Source: Acanthornis magna (Eukaryota; Chordata; Aves; Passeriformes; Acanthizidae). From it: a stretch of 64,000 nucleotides of DNA. Of the stretch, positions 12,493-26,300 are shown in pieces. A program made the position numbers and the translations under genes. Under the pieces are notes generated by a model. That model had not been told where the DNA came from. It was given only the letters and a program-made list of their open reading frames with translations, and ran no database searches. The stretch lies in assembly GCA_036785705.1 (NCBI GenBank), contig JAWUZG010000013.1, positions 21,237,001 to 21,301,000 on the forward strand. Reading direction: 5' to 3'. Each line of letters begins with the position of its first letter. Position 1 is the stretch's first letter.

Positions 12493-12582
12493 CCGCGGAT
12501 CCACGGGAGCCGCGTCCGCGCCACTAATTACACGTGTGGAGGCAGCGACAAAGGGAGACCTTTTCCATGAAAACGCTGGCGC
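12493..12582. promoter_or_regulatory. Candidate CpG-rich regulatory block with TAATTA and CACGTG
   Basis: About eleven CpGs lie within 90 bp in otherwise AT-rich DNA. A homeodomain core TAATTA (12525-12530) directly abuts a palindromic E-box CACGTG (12531-12536), and a SOX-like 'gacaaagg' follows at about 12547. CCAAT-type sequences lie 150-220 bp downstream. The motif matches are seen directly; regulatory function is inference, since such short motifs also arise by chance. Confidence 0.3.
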
Positions 12583-13028
12583 AGGCCAGCCTCCTAATCA
12601 GATTCCAAGGAATTGAACTTGCAGAAAGTTTGTGCTAGCCTTGTGGATTTTCATTTCAGATGTTGTCAACTCAAGGGCATTTGGACCAATCAATATCTGT
12701 CTGTCTTCTCGCACAGAGAAAGTTGGCTATTAGAAAAGAGAGGCTTAGAGCAGGCTCAGCCAATACCATTAGCCCTTGCCTAAGGGCAGTTGTGGCCGTG
12801 TGCCGGGGTAGGCACCTGCCCCCTCCCCTCCCCCGCCATTAAGAAGGCCACTGGGGATGTCATTTGGACATAGCGGGCAAAGAGCACTTCTTTATTCTTT
12901 CTCTTTTTTACACCCAGACTTCACCAAAAATCAATAAATCTGTTCTTTGCTTATTTTCAGAACTTTACTTCAATATAAGCAAGGACTTTCCTTCCAGCTA
13001 CAAACTCCAGTAGCACCAAGTCAGGGAT

Positions 13029-13056
13029 TTTTTTTTTTTTTTTTGTGTGTGTGTTT
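13029..13056. repeat. T-run followed by (GT)n
   Basis: A run of about sixteen T followed by four to five GT units and more T. It is a simple low-complexity tract. Confidence 0.85.
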
Positions 13057-16000
13057 TTTATTTTCCTTTCTCTGTTCCAATTTGAGAAATAATTGGAAAT
13101 AATATCCACTGTTTCTTCTTTTCCCTGCTAAAGATTTTTTAGAAGAAAGACCTTCATCTGCTGACTCTTTTCATGATTCAGCACTTGATTTTTCTCTCCT
13201 TGCTCTCCTTTTATTGCCAATGATTTTATATGATCAGGGAGGGAAATGATACATTTCTTTGTTTTCCAATCAACAAAGTTTTCACTATATTGACTTAGGT
13301 TTTGCTATTTTCTGTGCCAAGGCACTATCAGTAACACTGCTCTTGACAGTACTTTAAATATGAAACATCACCCTTCAATTTTAGGCATCTTTTCTGAATG
13401 GGGGAACCAGGTGTATATTCTGGGGAGGCATCAAGCCCATGCATGAATGCTGTGAGACATTTTTTCAAGACGTATTTTTAATCTACTCTTTCGCTGAAAT
13501 AAGTAGAAAAAAAAGGTAAGTTAAAGATGACTGGACTTAGTGACCAAACCAAGTGGCAGTGGGTGTAAATGTGGAGCCTTAAGAGCTTTAAGGATGGTAA
13601 GAAACCTGCAAGAAATGCAGGTAAATTGTCACTGGAGGGATATTCATTGGGAAGGTGATGGCAGGGGGCAAAAGGAGAAGGTAAAAGCAGAAATGAAGTT
13701 GATGTGGATGGAGAGAAAAAATCTCCACCAAAAAAAAAACCCAAACAACAACCAAAACCCCACGAAACAAACACAAAAAACCCCTGATGAAACAGTTTGG
13801 AAGGAAAATCTTAGGAATAAATCTTGAAGACAGAAAGTTGTTGGTCAAAACTAGTGGTGGTAATAATTTCATTGAACAGATGTTACCAGAGATCTTCACG
13901 TTGAGCTTCGATAGATGCACTGACATTGTCCTTTTGGCTATGAGAAGTGACAGCAGACAAAAGTCCTGAAAACAGGAGCATCTCATCCTCTACCTAAAAG
14001 TCTGGTCACACAATGCATTTGAAGGCTAAAATCCATCCCTTTTACTATGGGATTACATCTACTTCAAAAATTAAGGAGATTTGTTTAGATAAGAAGACGA
14101 AAATTTACCTCAAATAATTTAGTGAAGTGGATTGAGACCCACTGCAGACCTTGTCGAATTGCTATAAATATAGAATTGGGAACTTAGGAAATACCACAGT
14201 GTAAAGATTCTTTTTATTTGGGTTTGAACCACAGAAATGCAAATAATTAAAATGAAAGAGGATTGAGTCCTATAAACCACATGAAGCCATGGAGTGGAAA
14301 AAGGTTTGGGTCACATTCCACTGAGAAATTTGGCATTTTTTGGCTATTTCACTCCAATAGCAACCAAAGAACATTGTTATTAAATACTCTTCAAATGACT
14401 TGTGAGACCTTTTGAAGGTTCAATGTTTTCCATCATCCAAAGATGTCACAGAGAGTTTTGTGATGGGGGAACAGGCTGGAAGCTCAGCCAAGGTCCTCTG
14501 GAGGTAAGTGATAAAACATCTTGGCCGATAAGCCATGGCCAGTTGTGCTGGTTTGAGTTTGAATGGTTTAATTGGCACTTTACCTGTTTTAAATCACCAG
14601 CAAGATCCAACAGGACGGACAGGACCAGGAAAGTTTCTCCTTCCGCCAAGACTGATGTGGGATATCAATGAATTTCCATGAGGGAAGGGTGTGGGAAGAT
14701 CCTTGCAGGAAGATGTCAGAGTTCAAGGACCAGAGCCAATGATATCCAAGAGGAAGAAAGGTATGTAGGAAAGGGATTATTTCCTGAAGAGGGGTTTGCC
14801 ATGTGGTTTGTAGCTATGAAAATACAGACTAATTTCTAAAATGCCTTGAAATTAGCACAGTTTTTGGGTTTGGAGATTTTTTTTCTTCCCTTTTTTCTTT
14901 CTTCTTTTTTTCTTATAAAATGCACAAAGTTCAGGTTTTGGATGTTCTCCCAACCTGGGAAGACTTGTGTATTTGCAAGTGCTCATGCTCATCCATTTCC
15001 AAGTGCTCCTACTTGCTGCTTCATTGAAAATAACATTACTGTGCTAAACAACATCATCTTGGGATCACTTATGGGATTTAGTAGTGTCTAAGGGGTGAAG
15101 GCCAGGGTGCTGCATGGTGAAAAGCTCCAGTGCAAAGAAAATAAGGTGAATTTCTTATGAACCTCTGAAATAGCTACACTTCAGTCGAGAAATGTATATG
15201 GAAAAAAATACACAGGTAAAGTTTTATTTATTACCGAAGTTATAATGACTTGGTAGGATTTTTTGAGACTGATTTTTAAGGGGGTGATTTTGTGGCTGCT
15301 TAATCTCAAGAGCTGAAAATATTTCTTCATCTAAGTGAAAAAATTTGTTATGCCACGGAGTGATTATTCATTGTATAGATTATTGTTTGGAGCTGGAGCA
15401 AGATCTTTTCTTTTTGATATTTAAATGGAAAGAAAAAATAAATAGCATGTCCTTTTCAAAACAAACACTTCAAAATGACTTGTCAATACCAACTATTAAA
15501 AAATCCCAGGTAGGTTCCTTGGCTGGATTCCCACATCATTAAACTCCGAGAGACTTTGGTTGGGGAATTTTGGACTAATTAGATTTTGGAGTTAAGATCC
15601 AAGAGATGGATAAATATGACAAGGTCCAAAGTATGGATCCACTGCCCAGTGCTGTGATGTGCATTTCTGCCACATTCTTCTGCAGGCTTTGAGGAACTCT
15701 GATGCACACATGGTGCTTCCCTCAATCCAAAGAGAGACAACTGTGGAAAGAGAAATAAAAAAAGATTCTGACCTGGCTGTGACTTCCCAGTTCAGCTGAA
15801 CCAATAAAAGCTGATTTCAAATCCCAGACATTCTTCTCTCCAAAGCTGCATCATGCAGAAGAAAAGGTATGAAATAAATTAGATAATTCATTAAAGAATT
15901 GTAAAGTCTCCTCAAGAAAGAAGTCATCACAGAACAGCTCTTGTTCTGTTACTCACATTATCCTTTCAGATAAACATTTTACCGGATTGTTTCAATTAGG

Positions 16001-19000
16001 TGCATAGTGATTTTTTTAGAAATATATTTATATAAATATCCTTCTGTACTATGGAATTGCTGCTCTAGAGATGAGAATTTGATTATTACCTCTGTCATTA
16101 GAAGAATAAAGGTATCTGAAAGGTAGTCAATGACCTTCTTAAGGTCAAATATGTCCAAAACTAAAACAACAAAGCGTATAGAAGAGTTTTAGAGTATTAG
16201 AAAAGTTCATGAATGAAAATGGTTGTCTTCTGCTCATACTTCACATCCCATGGCAACTGAGCATTTATGACTGGATGAAATCTCAATAATTATATAAATT
16301 AGCAAGTCCACTCAAGCTACTTATGAACTCAAATTGTAGGAAATAAATGCCATGAATTTGCCACAGTCTGCTCACAGGCTCATGTTGAGAAGCAGCAGCT
16401 TGGTCTTGCCTAAACCAATTGGAATTCAAGCTACGGCGGGAAACGCACAAATACTTTTCAGGACACACTTTAAAAATAATGTGGGTTTATTTTTTTCTTA
16501 GGATACTCAGAAATCTCAGCATTCACGAGGCATGAGCATGGGGACAGATGAAGCGTTGGGGATGCGAACTCCCTCACTCCGTTTTGCCAGACTGGCTCCC
16601 TGTTTAACCGTGCGGCAGCCGGGGGATGAACACATTTTCCTGCAGGTTCCCCAGTGTCAGCGGTGGAGCACATTAGTGTCACTTGTGGCTGCAGCATCCC
16701 TGGTGTGGGCTCCTGTCTAATGGACAGTGGTGGGAGCTGCAGACATCAAACCCCTGAGCTGGAGCCCATCAGGCAGCGAGCGTCGGATGTGTCAACTCCG
16801 ACTTCTTTGCGGAAAATGTTTCTCCTCGTCTCCAGCCCCGTTGCTCCCACTGAGTGTGCATGCCAGCTTTAGTGCCTGCTCCACTTATTTCAGGTATTGT
16901 CATGTCAACAGCCCGATAACAGTCTAAAACCTTCTCTTTTTTTTTTGCTGACAGTGGTAGGAAATATTCTTCTTCTTTGACCAAATCCTGACTCGCTTCC
17001 TTCTTGTTCAGGCAAAAGTGGTTGGAAAATCTCTGACTGGAACAATGAATGTGACATTCAGTGTGCTCATGTTAACACTTAAAAAAAATTAGAACTGTGA
17101 AGATTTTTTTAATAATCTGGCCCACCATCAGTCTCTAAGGAACAAGAGGAATGCATGTCTTAGAATTTTTAAAGACCTAATAAATAATTTGCCATAACCA
17201 TGGGGTGCCATGGCATAATGGAGCTAAGGTAATACTTAATTTGCTTATTTACAATATTAAATAAAATATTCTGTTTCTGATTTTAAAAAAAATATATATA
17301 TATTGCTGTTTATTGTGATAAATATTTGAAATCTCAGTGCTCGGTTCTCAGCAGAGCTTCTTGGTGTGTTTTGGAGCCTCACACAGCTAAAATTATTCCA
17401 TTAGGCTATTAAAGCATGGAAAGTGCAACATGCCATCCACCTCAAGGCATTTCTCTGCTCATTTTATCTTTTTGAATACCTGTAGCTTCCTTTCTGCACA
17501 AACATTTTACTGCGAGCGTTCTCTCGGATCTGCCAGTTAACTTCCCCTTGAAGCCCGGTGGCCTTCCCTGCTCTGGTGGTCACTCATCTCGGCCCGCTCA
17601 GATCTCGGAAGGGGGTGGCAGCAACACACTGAATGGAATATCAAGCAAATTCCCATCAAATGGCAGCGTGACCCCCCCAGGTAACAAACAGCGTCAGGTG
17701 TAAAACCCTTGTGCCCCGTAACTCGTCCTTCTCCACGCGGGTCCCTCACGCCGATGGTGCCAAGGTGCATATTCCAGCCTGACTTATTCAGATCAGTTTG
17801 GTTCCATCCCTTCCCAGATCCCTGTGTTAGGGCTCTTAATTAGCAATGCAGTGCTTGGTAGGTGATGGGAAAGGAGAGGGGAAGAAAGCGCCGGCAGAGA
17901 GGAACTGTTTTATTGATGCCGGTAGCCTCGGCTAACGCACAGCTCCTGCTGCATTTCTTCCAGCAGCGCGAGCTGAATCTTTTCCCTCATTTGATACAGT
18001 GACCTCTCAAGTGCATCATTGCCCTGAGGGCTGAGGGCAGTCCAGCAACTGTTAAACCCCTTGGGTTGATAATCTTCTCCCACATTTGCCCTTAACACCA
18101 GACATACCACCATTAGCTACAGCTCCACTGGTGCTCATTAGAGCCGATCAATATAGACTAACATAAAGAATGCTGCTGCGCCTTCTGTTATTTTTCAGTT
18201 ACTGCAAATTTACAGACTTTTCACCTACAATACGAGGCTTTGCTGCTGTACTATGTAAAAAAGAGGATTTGAGATTAAAAAAAATCCCCAACAAACCAGC
18301 AGTTTTTATTAGATGCCTAAATGTTATTTATCTGGCTGCTCAAAATACCTCGTTACCAGAGAGCGGACAGGAGATGTTCTGGACAAAATTCTCGTTGGAT
18401 TAAGTTGCCATAAAATCACAACTTTTATAAATCACAGCGGCTGGATTGGCAAAAAAAACCAGGCATATTTTAATATAAAAGAGTGGTTGAGCCTGAGCAA
18501 AGCCTGTGAAAGTGTTTTCATGAACTTGGGCTGATATTTTTAAGCCCACTGACCATATCCACGCTCTTTGCACGTGGGCAGGGATTGTGTGGCCAGGTCT
18601 ATATGTTGAAGGCATATATGTAGAGTGGCTCCAGCACTGCAGAGTACCACCAGCAGGTGTTGCCAAAGATCATAGCAAGAACGGCAACAATTAACAAATA
18701 CATCATTCTTTTCCCACATTTTAACCCAAAGAGTCTTTCACTGATTGTGGTAGGAAACAACAAACAAGCTAAATATATAAAAAAAGGCACAAAAATCACC
18801 TAACGCTTCTTAGGGAATAATACTCAGTGCCCAATTATTGGAAATAATAAATATTTTTAGTTTTCATTTGTATTTGGCAAAAGGAAGATCAAAAAGCTTC
18901 AATGGATTTACCAAATGGCAATGCCATGCAAATATAAAAGTTGGGATTTCTCATGCTTTGTTTAGTCCTTTTGATCATTCGAACTTTATAGCTCTGCTTA

Positions 19001-22000
19001 GGATATAAAGGAAGGAAAATACAGCATGCTACCAACTTCAGGAAAATATTAGTAAGATAGAAAACAAGCATTTTATTCAGTATAAAGACAAATATCCCTT
19101 ATAATGGATAAGCCCAGCCAGCCCAAGTAGTAGGATGGTTAAATGGGTATATGGAACATTAAAAATACTGGCAGCATTTTGAATTCCAGTATATCAAGGG
19201 TAATAAAGCCTCATCTACACCAAGTCTTTCCATATTCCTTGGACTTAAGGCCTCCTGTATCTTATTTAAAATGGTGGCTTAAAGAGTTCAACATCAATTG
19301 CTGAATGCAAAGGAATTCTGAGCTCTCTATTTGAGCCAAAAAAGCAGTAAATGCTAAATTTTACCTGTTTTCTTCAGGCACGTCCTTCAACAGCTTAACT
19401 TTTGTCATAATTCTCCAGCATTTTTGGGAATTAAATACTTCTGTTGAATGACTTATTTAGTCAGGACCTTTCTGAAGAGCTGGAAGGGTACGAGGATTTC
19501 ACTTGTGGAACGAGGGATTTTTCAAAGTCCATTAAAGCACCTTTACTCAGAGAATGACACAACTTCTCCAGATGCCTCCTTTGCTTTAGTGGACCTATTT
19601 GCATCTTAGGTATTACTTAGTGTGAGTAATGTGGTAGGACTGAGCCCTTGATGAGAGGCTGATTAATGAAATCCGTTCTGCTGGCTGAACATAATGGAAA
19701 ATGTGATTCTGTTGGCTTCTAAGGGCTGAAATTCATCTCCATGCAAACGACACCCATTTTATGGATGTCATAAGCCTCCTACTATCCTTCTGCTTTGATG
19801 GGGATTTCATCTGGTGAATGGAAGGGTGGTTGTTACATCCATTAACATCGCTAAAATGGACCCAGTAAACCCATTGCTCATGACTTTGCCTCAAATTTAA
19901 GTCTTCCCTTCATGAAGAACTTAGATAAACTTGAGGAAAAATTATCAGTGAATGAAACCTAAAAAAAACCCCAAGTTTTTTGTAACAGCACAGTATTTAG
20001 AAAAAAACCCTGCAAATAACTTGATTTTTAAACTTTTAGTGAGAGAAAAGTGGCAAAATCTCTTGGTGTATAACTTGATCAGTTAAATCATGGCAGGTAA
20101 GTTTTAATTTACATCTTTCTCAGTTAACTTGCTATTGTCAGTGGTCCTTATTCATGCTCTGCTAAATTAATGGGCTGTACTATCCCAGTTCTCCTGTTTA
20201 TTTCCATGTAAATCTTGTCCTTAAACTTCTGGTCAATTGGCTTTGAGTTTCTTCCTTCTCCCACGATGAGGACAAAAAAGAGCCGTATTTTCCGAAGTTC
20301 TTTTGCTAATTTCCTGCAACTTGTCCAGGCGCAGGATCCGGGGGGGAGCAGATATCTCAGCACAGGGTTCACAAATCTTGCTGACAGCAGCAATAATTCC
20401 TCACCACGCCTCTGGATAATCCATAATTTCCAATAACATCGCAACACGGAACTAAGAGCACTGTCCAATTGAGAGTAATATATTGTATGTTTGGATCAAC
20501 AGAGAAAGGTTTTTAGGAATTTTCTCTTGTCAGAGCTGGGTATATATTCCAAACCTTAATTATTGACCAAATTGGCACTTCAAGCAACAATGTCTTTGGT
20601 TGTAAATTAGCTGGTTTTAATGGTCTGCAGCAAGGCTTTCAATATCCTCTTTAGTGCCAAGTTTGAATGATGGAACTCGCTATATGTGCTGACACTTTTT
20701 ATTCTTAAACACCTAACGTGCAATCTGCTCCCGGGAGTTTTAAAGGGTAAGATAAAATGTCAAAATTGTTCAAAAGTATCATGTATATTTTTTACTCAGA
20801 AAGTTACATACTCAAAACTCTAATCAGTCCACCTGGATTTATGAAATCCCTTGTTATTGTAGCAGTGTGAAAACTGGACTAGAGATAAAGAAAATGGTAT
20901 TTTTATAGAATGGTCCTTTGAGATGGGGCTGCTCCTCTGTTGTCAATGTAGGCCAAAGTGCCAGTGGGAAGTGCAGTACATGACCTTAGTCAATTAGCAG
21001 GGTCTCCTTAATCTCTTGGGATTACTTTGATCTGCAATATCAAGTCTAACACCTTAATGAAATTTTACAGATAGTCACAGAAGACATCCATGTAGTGAAA
21101 AAACAATTTCATTTTATACCTAAACTCCTAACACATGCTTAATAAATCCCCAGAAGGGAAATAATAACTATAACCATATTCAACATAAATTTATCCTTTT
21201 TTTTTCACACTGTGTTTACGGCTGAGAAAAACAAGATTATAATAGACAGGGCTTTGCTTGTGAAAACAGGGAATGGATCAAGCTGCTGATTCACTTTTTT
21301 TTTGCAAAAAACATGTTCTTTGTTGCTGTTACATTTTAAATCTCCTGAAATAAGGGTGACGTGCCAAACCTTAACTGTACTTTTTTGTGTGTGAATGTAT
21401 ATCTGACTTATTCATAGATATATGAGATTTCAGATATATTCAGATATGTGTAATTTCCATAGCATAGCACTGTCTTGATTTGTGTATTCAACCCTACTTA
21501 TTTTAAAATTTATGCTCATTCAAGTCTTGTCATTGGTCTGAATAATTTTGGTGGAGTTAATTGGACAACCTGGCTCAATTTTGATATAATTATTAAGTAA
21601 CCATGCCGCAAACAATTTTTGATCATGTGCTTATTTTGTTTGTTTTTGTCTTCTCTGCTCTCTCAGACCATTTCACCTGCAGATCCTTCAGGGCCCAGCT
21701 TGCAGACATACAGTAAGGCTGTAGTGGGAATTTTATTCTCTGGGAAAAATCTCCAGGATTCCCTGCCCAGAGGTGAAAACCTTGCACAGATTTGCACTGT
21801 CTGGAGAAGAGGGGAGGGAGCAAAGGATGGGGTTTAATTAGGCCACAGCTTTATTAACTGAATTTACCCTGGAATTACGCAGTGATAACTCACACTGTGG
21901 TCACTTTTCCTCCATGGTGCTGGGTGCCACCACCAACCCCATCCTCTGGGTGACCCTTGGGGGTGGGTGGAGAATCCCAAGGACTGACCTTCTCCTTCCT

Positions 22001-22352
22001 GCTGCTTCTGCCCCTTCCAGCCTTGCTGGCCACGAAGAGCCAGCAGGTTCCCCTCTGCTGTCCCCCAGCAGCTCGTGAGAGCATCCTGCAGAACCTGGGG
22101 AGAAGGTCCTGCCTCCACCCTCATCTCCAGTTCCCTGCAAAATCCCAAACAGCCTCCAGACGGGAATTACATGATCATTTTGGACGCCTGGTAGTGAAAG
22201 AGCAGAGAGGAAACTGCTCCAGCTCTGTCGGACATCTCGGCTGTGATTTTGGGAGGTACCCGGAGGTGCTGTGGGGGTGGTGGGGTGGCGGAATTTAAAG
22301 TGGGATTTTGCTGGAGTGAGGGCTCCAGGAATGCACAGATTCGCAGAAGAAG

Positions 22353-22466
22353 GGAATCACAGACTGGTTTGGATTGGGAGGGACCTCAATCTCATGGGAC
22401 TTTAATCTCAACTTTCACTAGACCAGGTCTGCACAAGCCCGGTCCAACCTGGCCTTGGACACACCG
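22353..22466 (-). mobile_element. CR1 LINE fragment, minus strand
   Basis: Contains 'gaatcacagactggtttgga', 'ttgggagggacctcaa', then 'ctagaccaggtctgcacaag' and 'ccaacctggccttggacac', in the antisense CR1 order. The piece between 'cctcaa' and 'actagacc' has lost its usual sequence, so it is diverged or internally deleted. Confidence 0.85.
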
Positions 22467-23189
22467 CATTTCTCCTGCTGCTCCACACACAGAACATATC
22501 AATCCACCATTAGATATGATTACAGGGACCAGAGATGTTCAAGAGAGCTCTTCTATAAATTGCTTTTTGCAGTCAAATTGCAGAAGGTTTATTGCTGAGT
22601 GTCTTGCGGTTTGCACCAGCTCTGTTTTGCAGGTTTTATTCCTTATTTCGCCCCTTGTCCTCCTATGGCCAAACAGCAAAACTAAATCAGCTCTCCCCGT
22701 AGGCCCCACGAGTGAGATTTCAGTGTGCAGAATTCAAGGGACAATCCCCACAATATTTCCTGGGTTTTTAATGCATTCAATAAGTGTAAAAACCTCTTAA
22801 AACGGAGCAAGGTTGTAAAACTTGGCTCTGTACTGATTGCCCCAATTAACACATGACGGATCCTCGCTGCCATTCCGCTGTGCTCTCCTCTGGAATCTGC
22901 TTCACACAACTATGAAACGGCTGGCACCAGGCAGGGCAGGCACCAGCTTTGTCTTCACACACATCTGTTGCATTTTTTAAAGGTAAAAATAAAGTTTGAA
23001 TTTTTAAAATCTCGATTTTAATAATGCATGAAAAAGCGGAGCAGCTCTGCTTTATTTCCATTCAGGTCTCATCTTGCATCTCTTTCACCACTGCCAAATA
23101 TTCCCAAAGTAGTTTCTGTCCCCTCTATCATTCCAACTGCGGTGATGTGCTCCTGGAGACCAAGGTGAGCAGTGCCAAATCCTGCCATC
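22467..23189. other. Gene-free interval
   Basis: About 0.7 kb of unique sequence between two minus-strand CR1 fragments, with no recognisable gene or regulatory signal. Confidence 0.5.
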
Positions 23190-23337
23190 AATCCCAGAAT
23201 CCTGATTTGGGTTGGAAAAGACTTTAAAAACCATCTTGTCCCACCCCCTGCCGTGGGCAGGGACACATTCCACTGGATCAGGTTGCTCCAAGTCCCATCC
23301 AGCCTGGCCTTGGGCACTTCCAGGGATGGGGCAGTCC
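23190..23337 (-). mobile_element. CR1 LINE fragment, minus strand
   Basis: A well-preserved antisense CR1 tail of about 148 bp: 'cccagaatcctgatttgggt', 'tggaaaagactttaaaaacc', 'cccctgccgtgggcaggga', 'ggttgctccaagtcccatcc', 'cttccagggatggggcagtc'. It breaks off after the 'gatggggca' block, consistent with 5' truncation of the LINE. Confidence 0.93.
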
Positions 23338-26300
23338 TTTTTTTGGTCTTCATTTTTCACAGACATCCCTGAAGGAGACCTCTAAGAGGAATTCTCATCA
23401 AAATCTGGATTTGAAATAGGTGCTCAAGAATGTGAGAAAAAGCAAATAGTGAATATATAACAATTTCGTAGTTTTAACTAATTTAGTTATTACAGCTTGA
23501 AAGTTGGAATTGTTTTAACCAGTATATGGGTTTTTTTAATCAGGTGATTCATAAATCAATCTTATTAATATTATTTGCCTCATATTTTTAGGCTTCAAAT
23601 GAGTATTTAACCACTTCTGAGGTTGTACCTGCATAAAGACTGCAGAGGTACTTCCTCAGGATTTTTACATTTGAACAGGGAATGATGGGAAATGGTGGGA
23701 GAGGGAGAAAACAACACCATCTCTGTTTTACCAGAAGAGAATCGAGTGTTTTAAATATGAATTTTGGCAAAAAAAAAAAATTAACCCAGATATTTGAACC
23801 CCTGTTCATTATTTTAACCTTAAGATTACACTTCAGAATTGATTTTGCTGATACAGATAAATGAGAATATGGTTCTCCCCTTGCTCAGACAGCTGCTGGA
23901 GCTTTATTTCCTCTTCCAGGGTTCGTGATGAGACCCAGATGGGAGAAGGCAAAACTCTCCTTAGTGACAGCGGATGTTTTCCTGGATGGAGCCAAATCGG
24001 AGCAGACAGCAAAGATCCTTATCTTAGCATGGGAAACCTGACAGCAGAATATTTCTCTTGATGTCAGGGTTATTTTGTTATGGACTCCAAAACCATGCTC
24101 CAAAAATAACTCAGGTTCATCTGTTTGCTCCTTCATCCTCCTCGCACAGGTAAGTCCCAAATGCATTTTTAATTTAAAACTGTCTCATAAAACAATAAGA
24201 AATATTTCAAATCTAAATATGTGACATCACTGCATATAGGATTAAAAAAATCTATATTCATTGTGGAGGGGAAAAAAAAAGGAAAATATTACAAAAGACC
24301 AAAAGCTCTAGGGTTCAAGCTAATTTTTCATCTTTTCCATGGGGAAAAACACTGGTAAATGTTAAGAAACACCCTTCAAGAACCTTTAATTTGTTTTTCA
24401 CTCTCCGAGATATAGATTTTCTCCTTCCCATTTAAGTAAAAAAAAAAAATTTCCTGTGGGTTTTTAGAGTCATTTGAGAAAATATATATATATATTTGTA
24501 TATTATTCCATGCTTTCTAGCATAGCTTTGATTATGCTGTCAGAGCAGACTAAGCAGAATTTGAGTTGTAGCCAGGTCCCCTAATTTTTTTTATCTTCTG
24601 AGGAGGATTTTCCTGTAGATCACACAAATCACTTATAGGATCAGGTCCTCACTCCAAAATCTTGGTTTCATTGGTCAGTGGCAAATTGATCAGGATGGCC
24701 CAGCAGGGATCAGGATGTTGCCATAAATATCCAGGCTTTTGATCTTATTGGCAACAGGATTAGGTAATTTTATTTTTATTTTACCCTGTGATGTTGCACT
24801 TCTTCAACTGGTTTTGCTGCAGTTGAGTTCAAGCAAATACAAATGGATCCTGCCCTGCTCATCAGCAAAATGCAGGAAAAAGCATTGGAATTGGAGCTTT
24901 ATCCTGTGTTTTAGTGTGGTCCCACATTAATAAGGGTCTGAATATGCTTTTACAGGCACACAAACATATATTTATAATGTCTATAAAAACATATAAATAT
25001 GCATGTGATTGCATGAGTGTGCATAAGCACCCTGTAATGAGGGATTTTATTATTAATAACAAGGATCTAAGTAAATTTATAATACTTTGTCTTTACTAAA
25101 GTCATTGTTTTGGGGTCATTAATTAAATCTATTAATATAAATTAATCAAATGTGTATTCAGAAAGGTAAGTCTTATTTCCATTTTAAAGTTGGGAAAACG
25201 CGGGCAAATAAAAAAATTGGCTGCTGACAGTGAATCACTGCCAACGTTGGGGACAAGGAATTTCCCGTGGACCTATCAGTGGAAAACCAGGGATTTTGAA
25301 TCCTTCTGCACCCAGGAATCACCGCTCAGTGCTGGTGTTTCAAAGTACTGGATGTGCTTAATATTCAGACAAAAACTATCATTCTTGTCGAACTCAGAAT
25401 TTCAATTTCAGTTTGAAATTGCACACAAGTTATGGTGGACTTAAGTATTCTCTCCATTTGCCTTCTGCTCGAATCTGTGGATGGATGGATGTGGATGAGT
25501 CTGTTCATCCCTAAGAATTTCCATCACTTCTTTGCAGGAGGAGATAAGGGTAGACACTCAGGAATGTGTGTAATTCCATATCTGAGATGGGCCCTTATTG
25601 AAATAACTTCATTTATCAAAGCAAATCAGGAGGAGGTTCAGGGCACACCACAGTAGCCAAAGACCTCCAATCTTAATTTCCTAATATAATTTAATACAGT
25701 TTCTCTTAAGCAATGAGCAATTTCTTTTCAGCTCTACATGTCTTAAACACATGTGAAATGAAAATAAAATCTTATTTCCATGAAACGAGGTGATTTCCTT
25801 TCAATTTCCATACCACAGGTAAAGTCTTGGCCTCCACATTAATGAGTTCCACTTCGATATTTGGAAGTTGCCTTTGCCTCTGCTTTGCTCTCCTGGACTT
25901 TCCCATGCCGGTATTTGCAGGTATGTGAGAAAATCAGCTTTATATTTATTATTCTCGTCTGTCCGTGGCTTTATCTGGAAATTCATCCCCTAAATGGGAG
26001 GCTGAGTGGGAATTCCCCTGGGTGACAGCGGTGCTGCACATGGGGCCACCATGGAGTCACTTCCAAGGGTAATATAGGGCACAAAGAGGATTTAATCAGG
26101 ACAAAAGGCTCTGTGGGCATCCTGTCCCATTGCTGGCGCTGGCTGGAGCGAGCTGGGGAGGCAAGACATTAATTTTCAGGAGGATAATCTTCCAGCAGGA
26201 CTGCTCATATCCATGGATATCACACCTTGTCAGGAGCAGCTAAAAACACTCGAGAATATAAAGTGCAGCAGTTGTAGCAAGAGTTCACTCCGTGGTTCCA

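Larger units (their letters stand above)
11621..22352. other. 10.7-kb gene-free, transposon-poor AT-rich stretch
   Basis: I see no CR1 or LTR sequence in this interval, although the following 21 kb carry eleven CR1 fragments. It holds a CpG/homeobox/E-box block at 12493-12582, a T-run with GT repeat near 13029-13055, and an AT repeat near 17291-17303. The ORFs (for example 132 codons on the minus strand at 13588-13986, and 106 codons on the minus strand at 20148-20468) match no family I know. Confidence 0.5.

Noticed and set aside
20148..20468. 106-codon minus-strand ORF with a basic, protein-like translation
   Set aside because: No known family, no splice signals that I trust, and its length is expected by chance in 64 kb.
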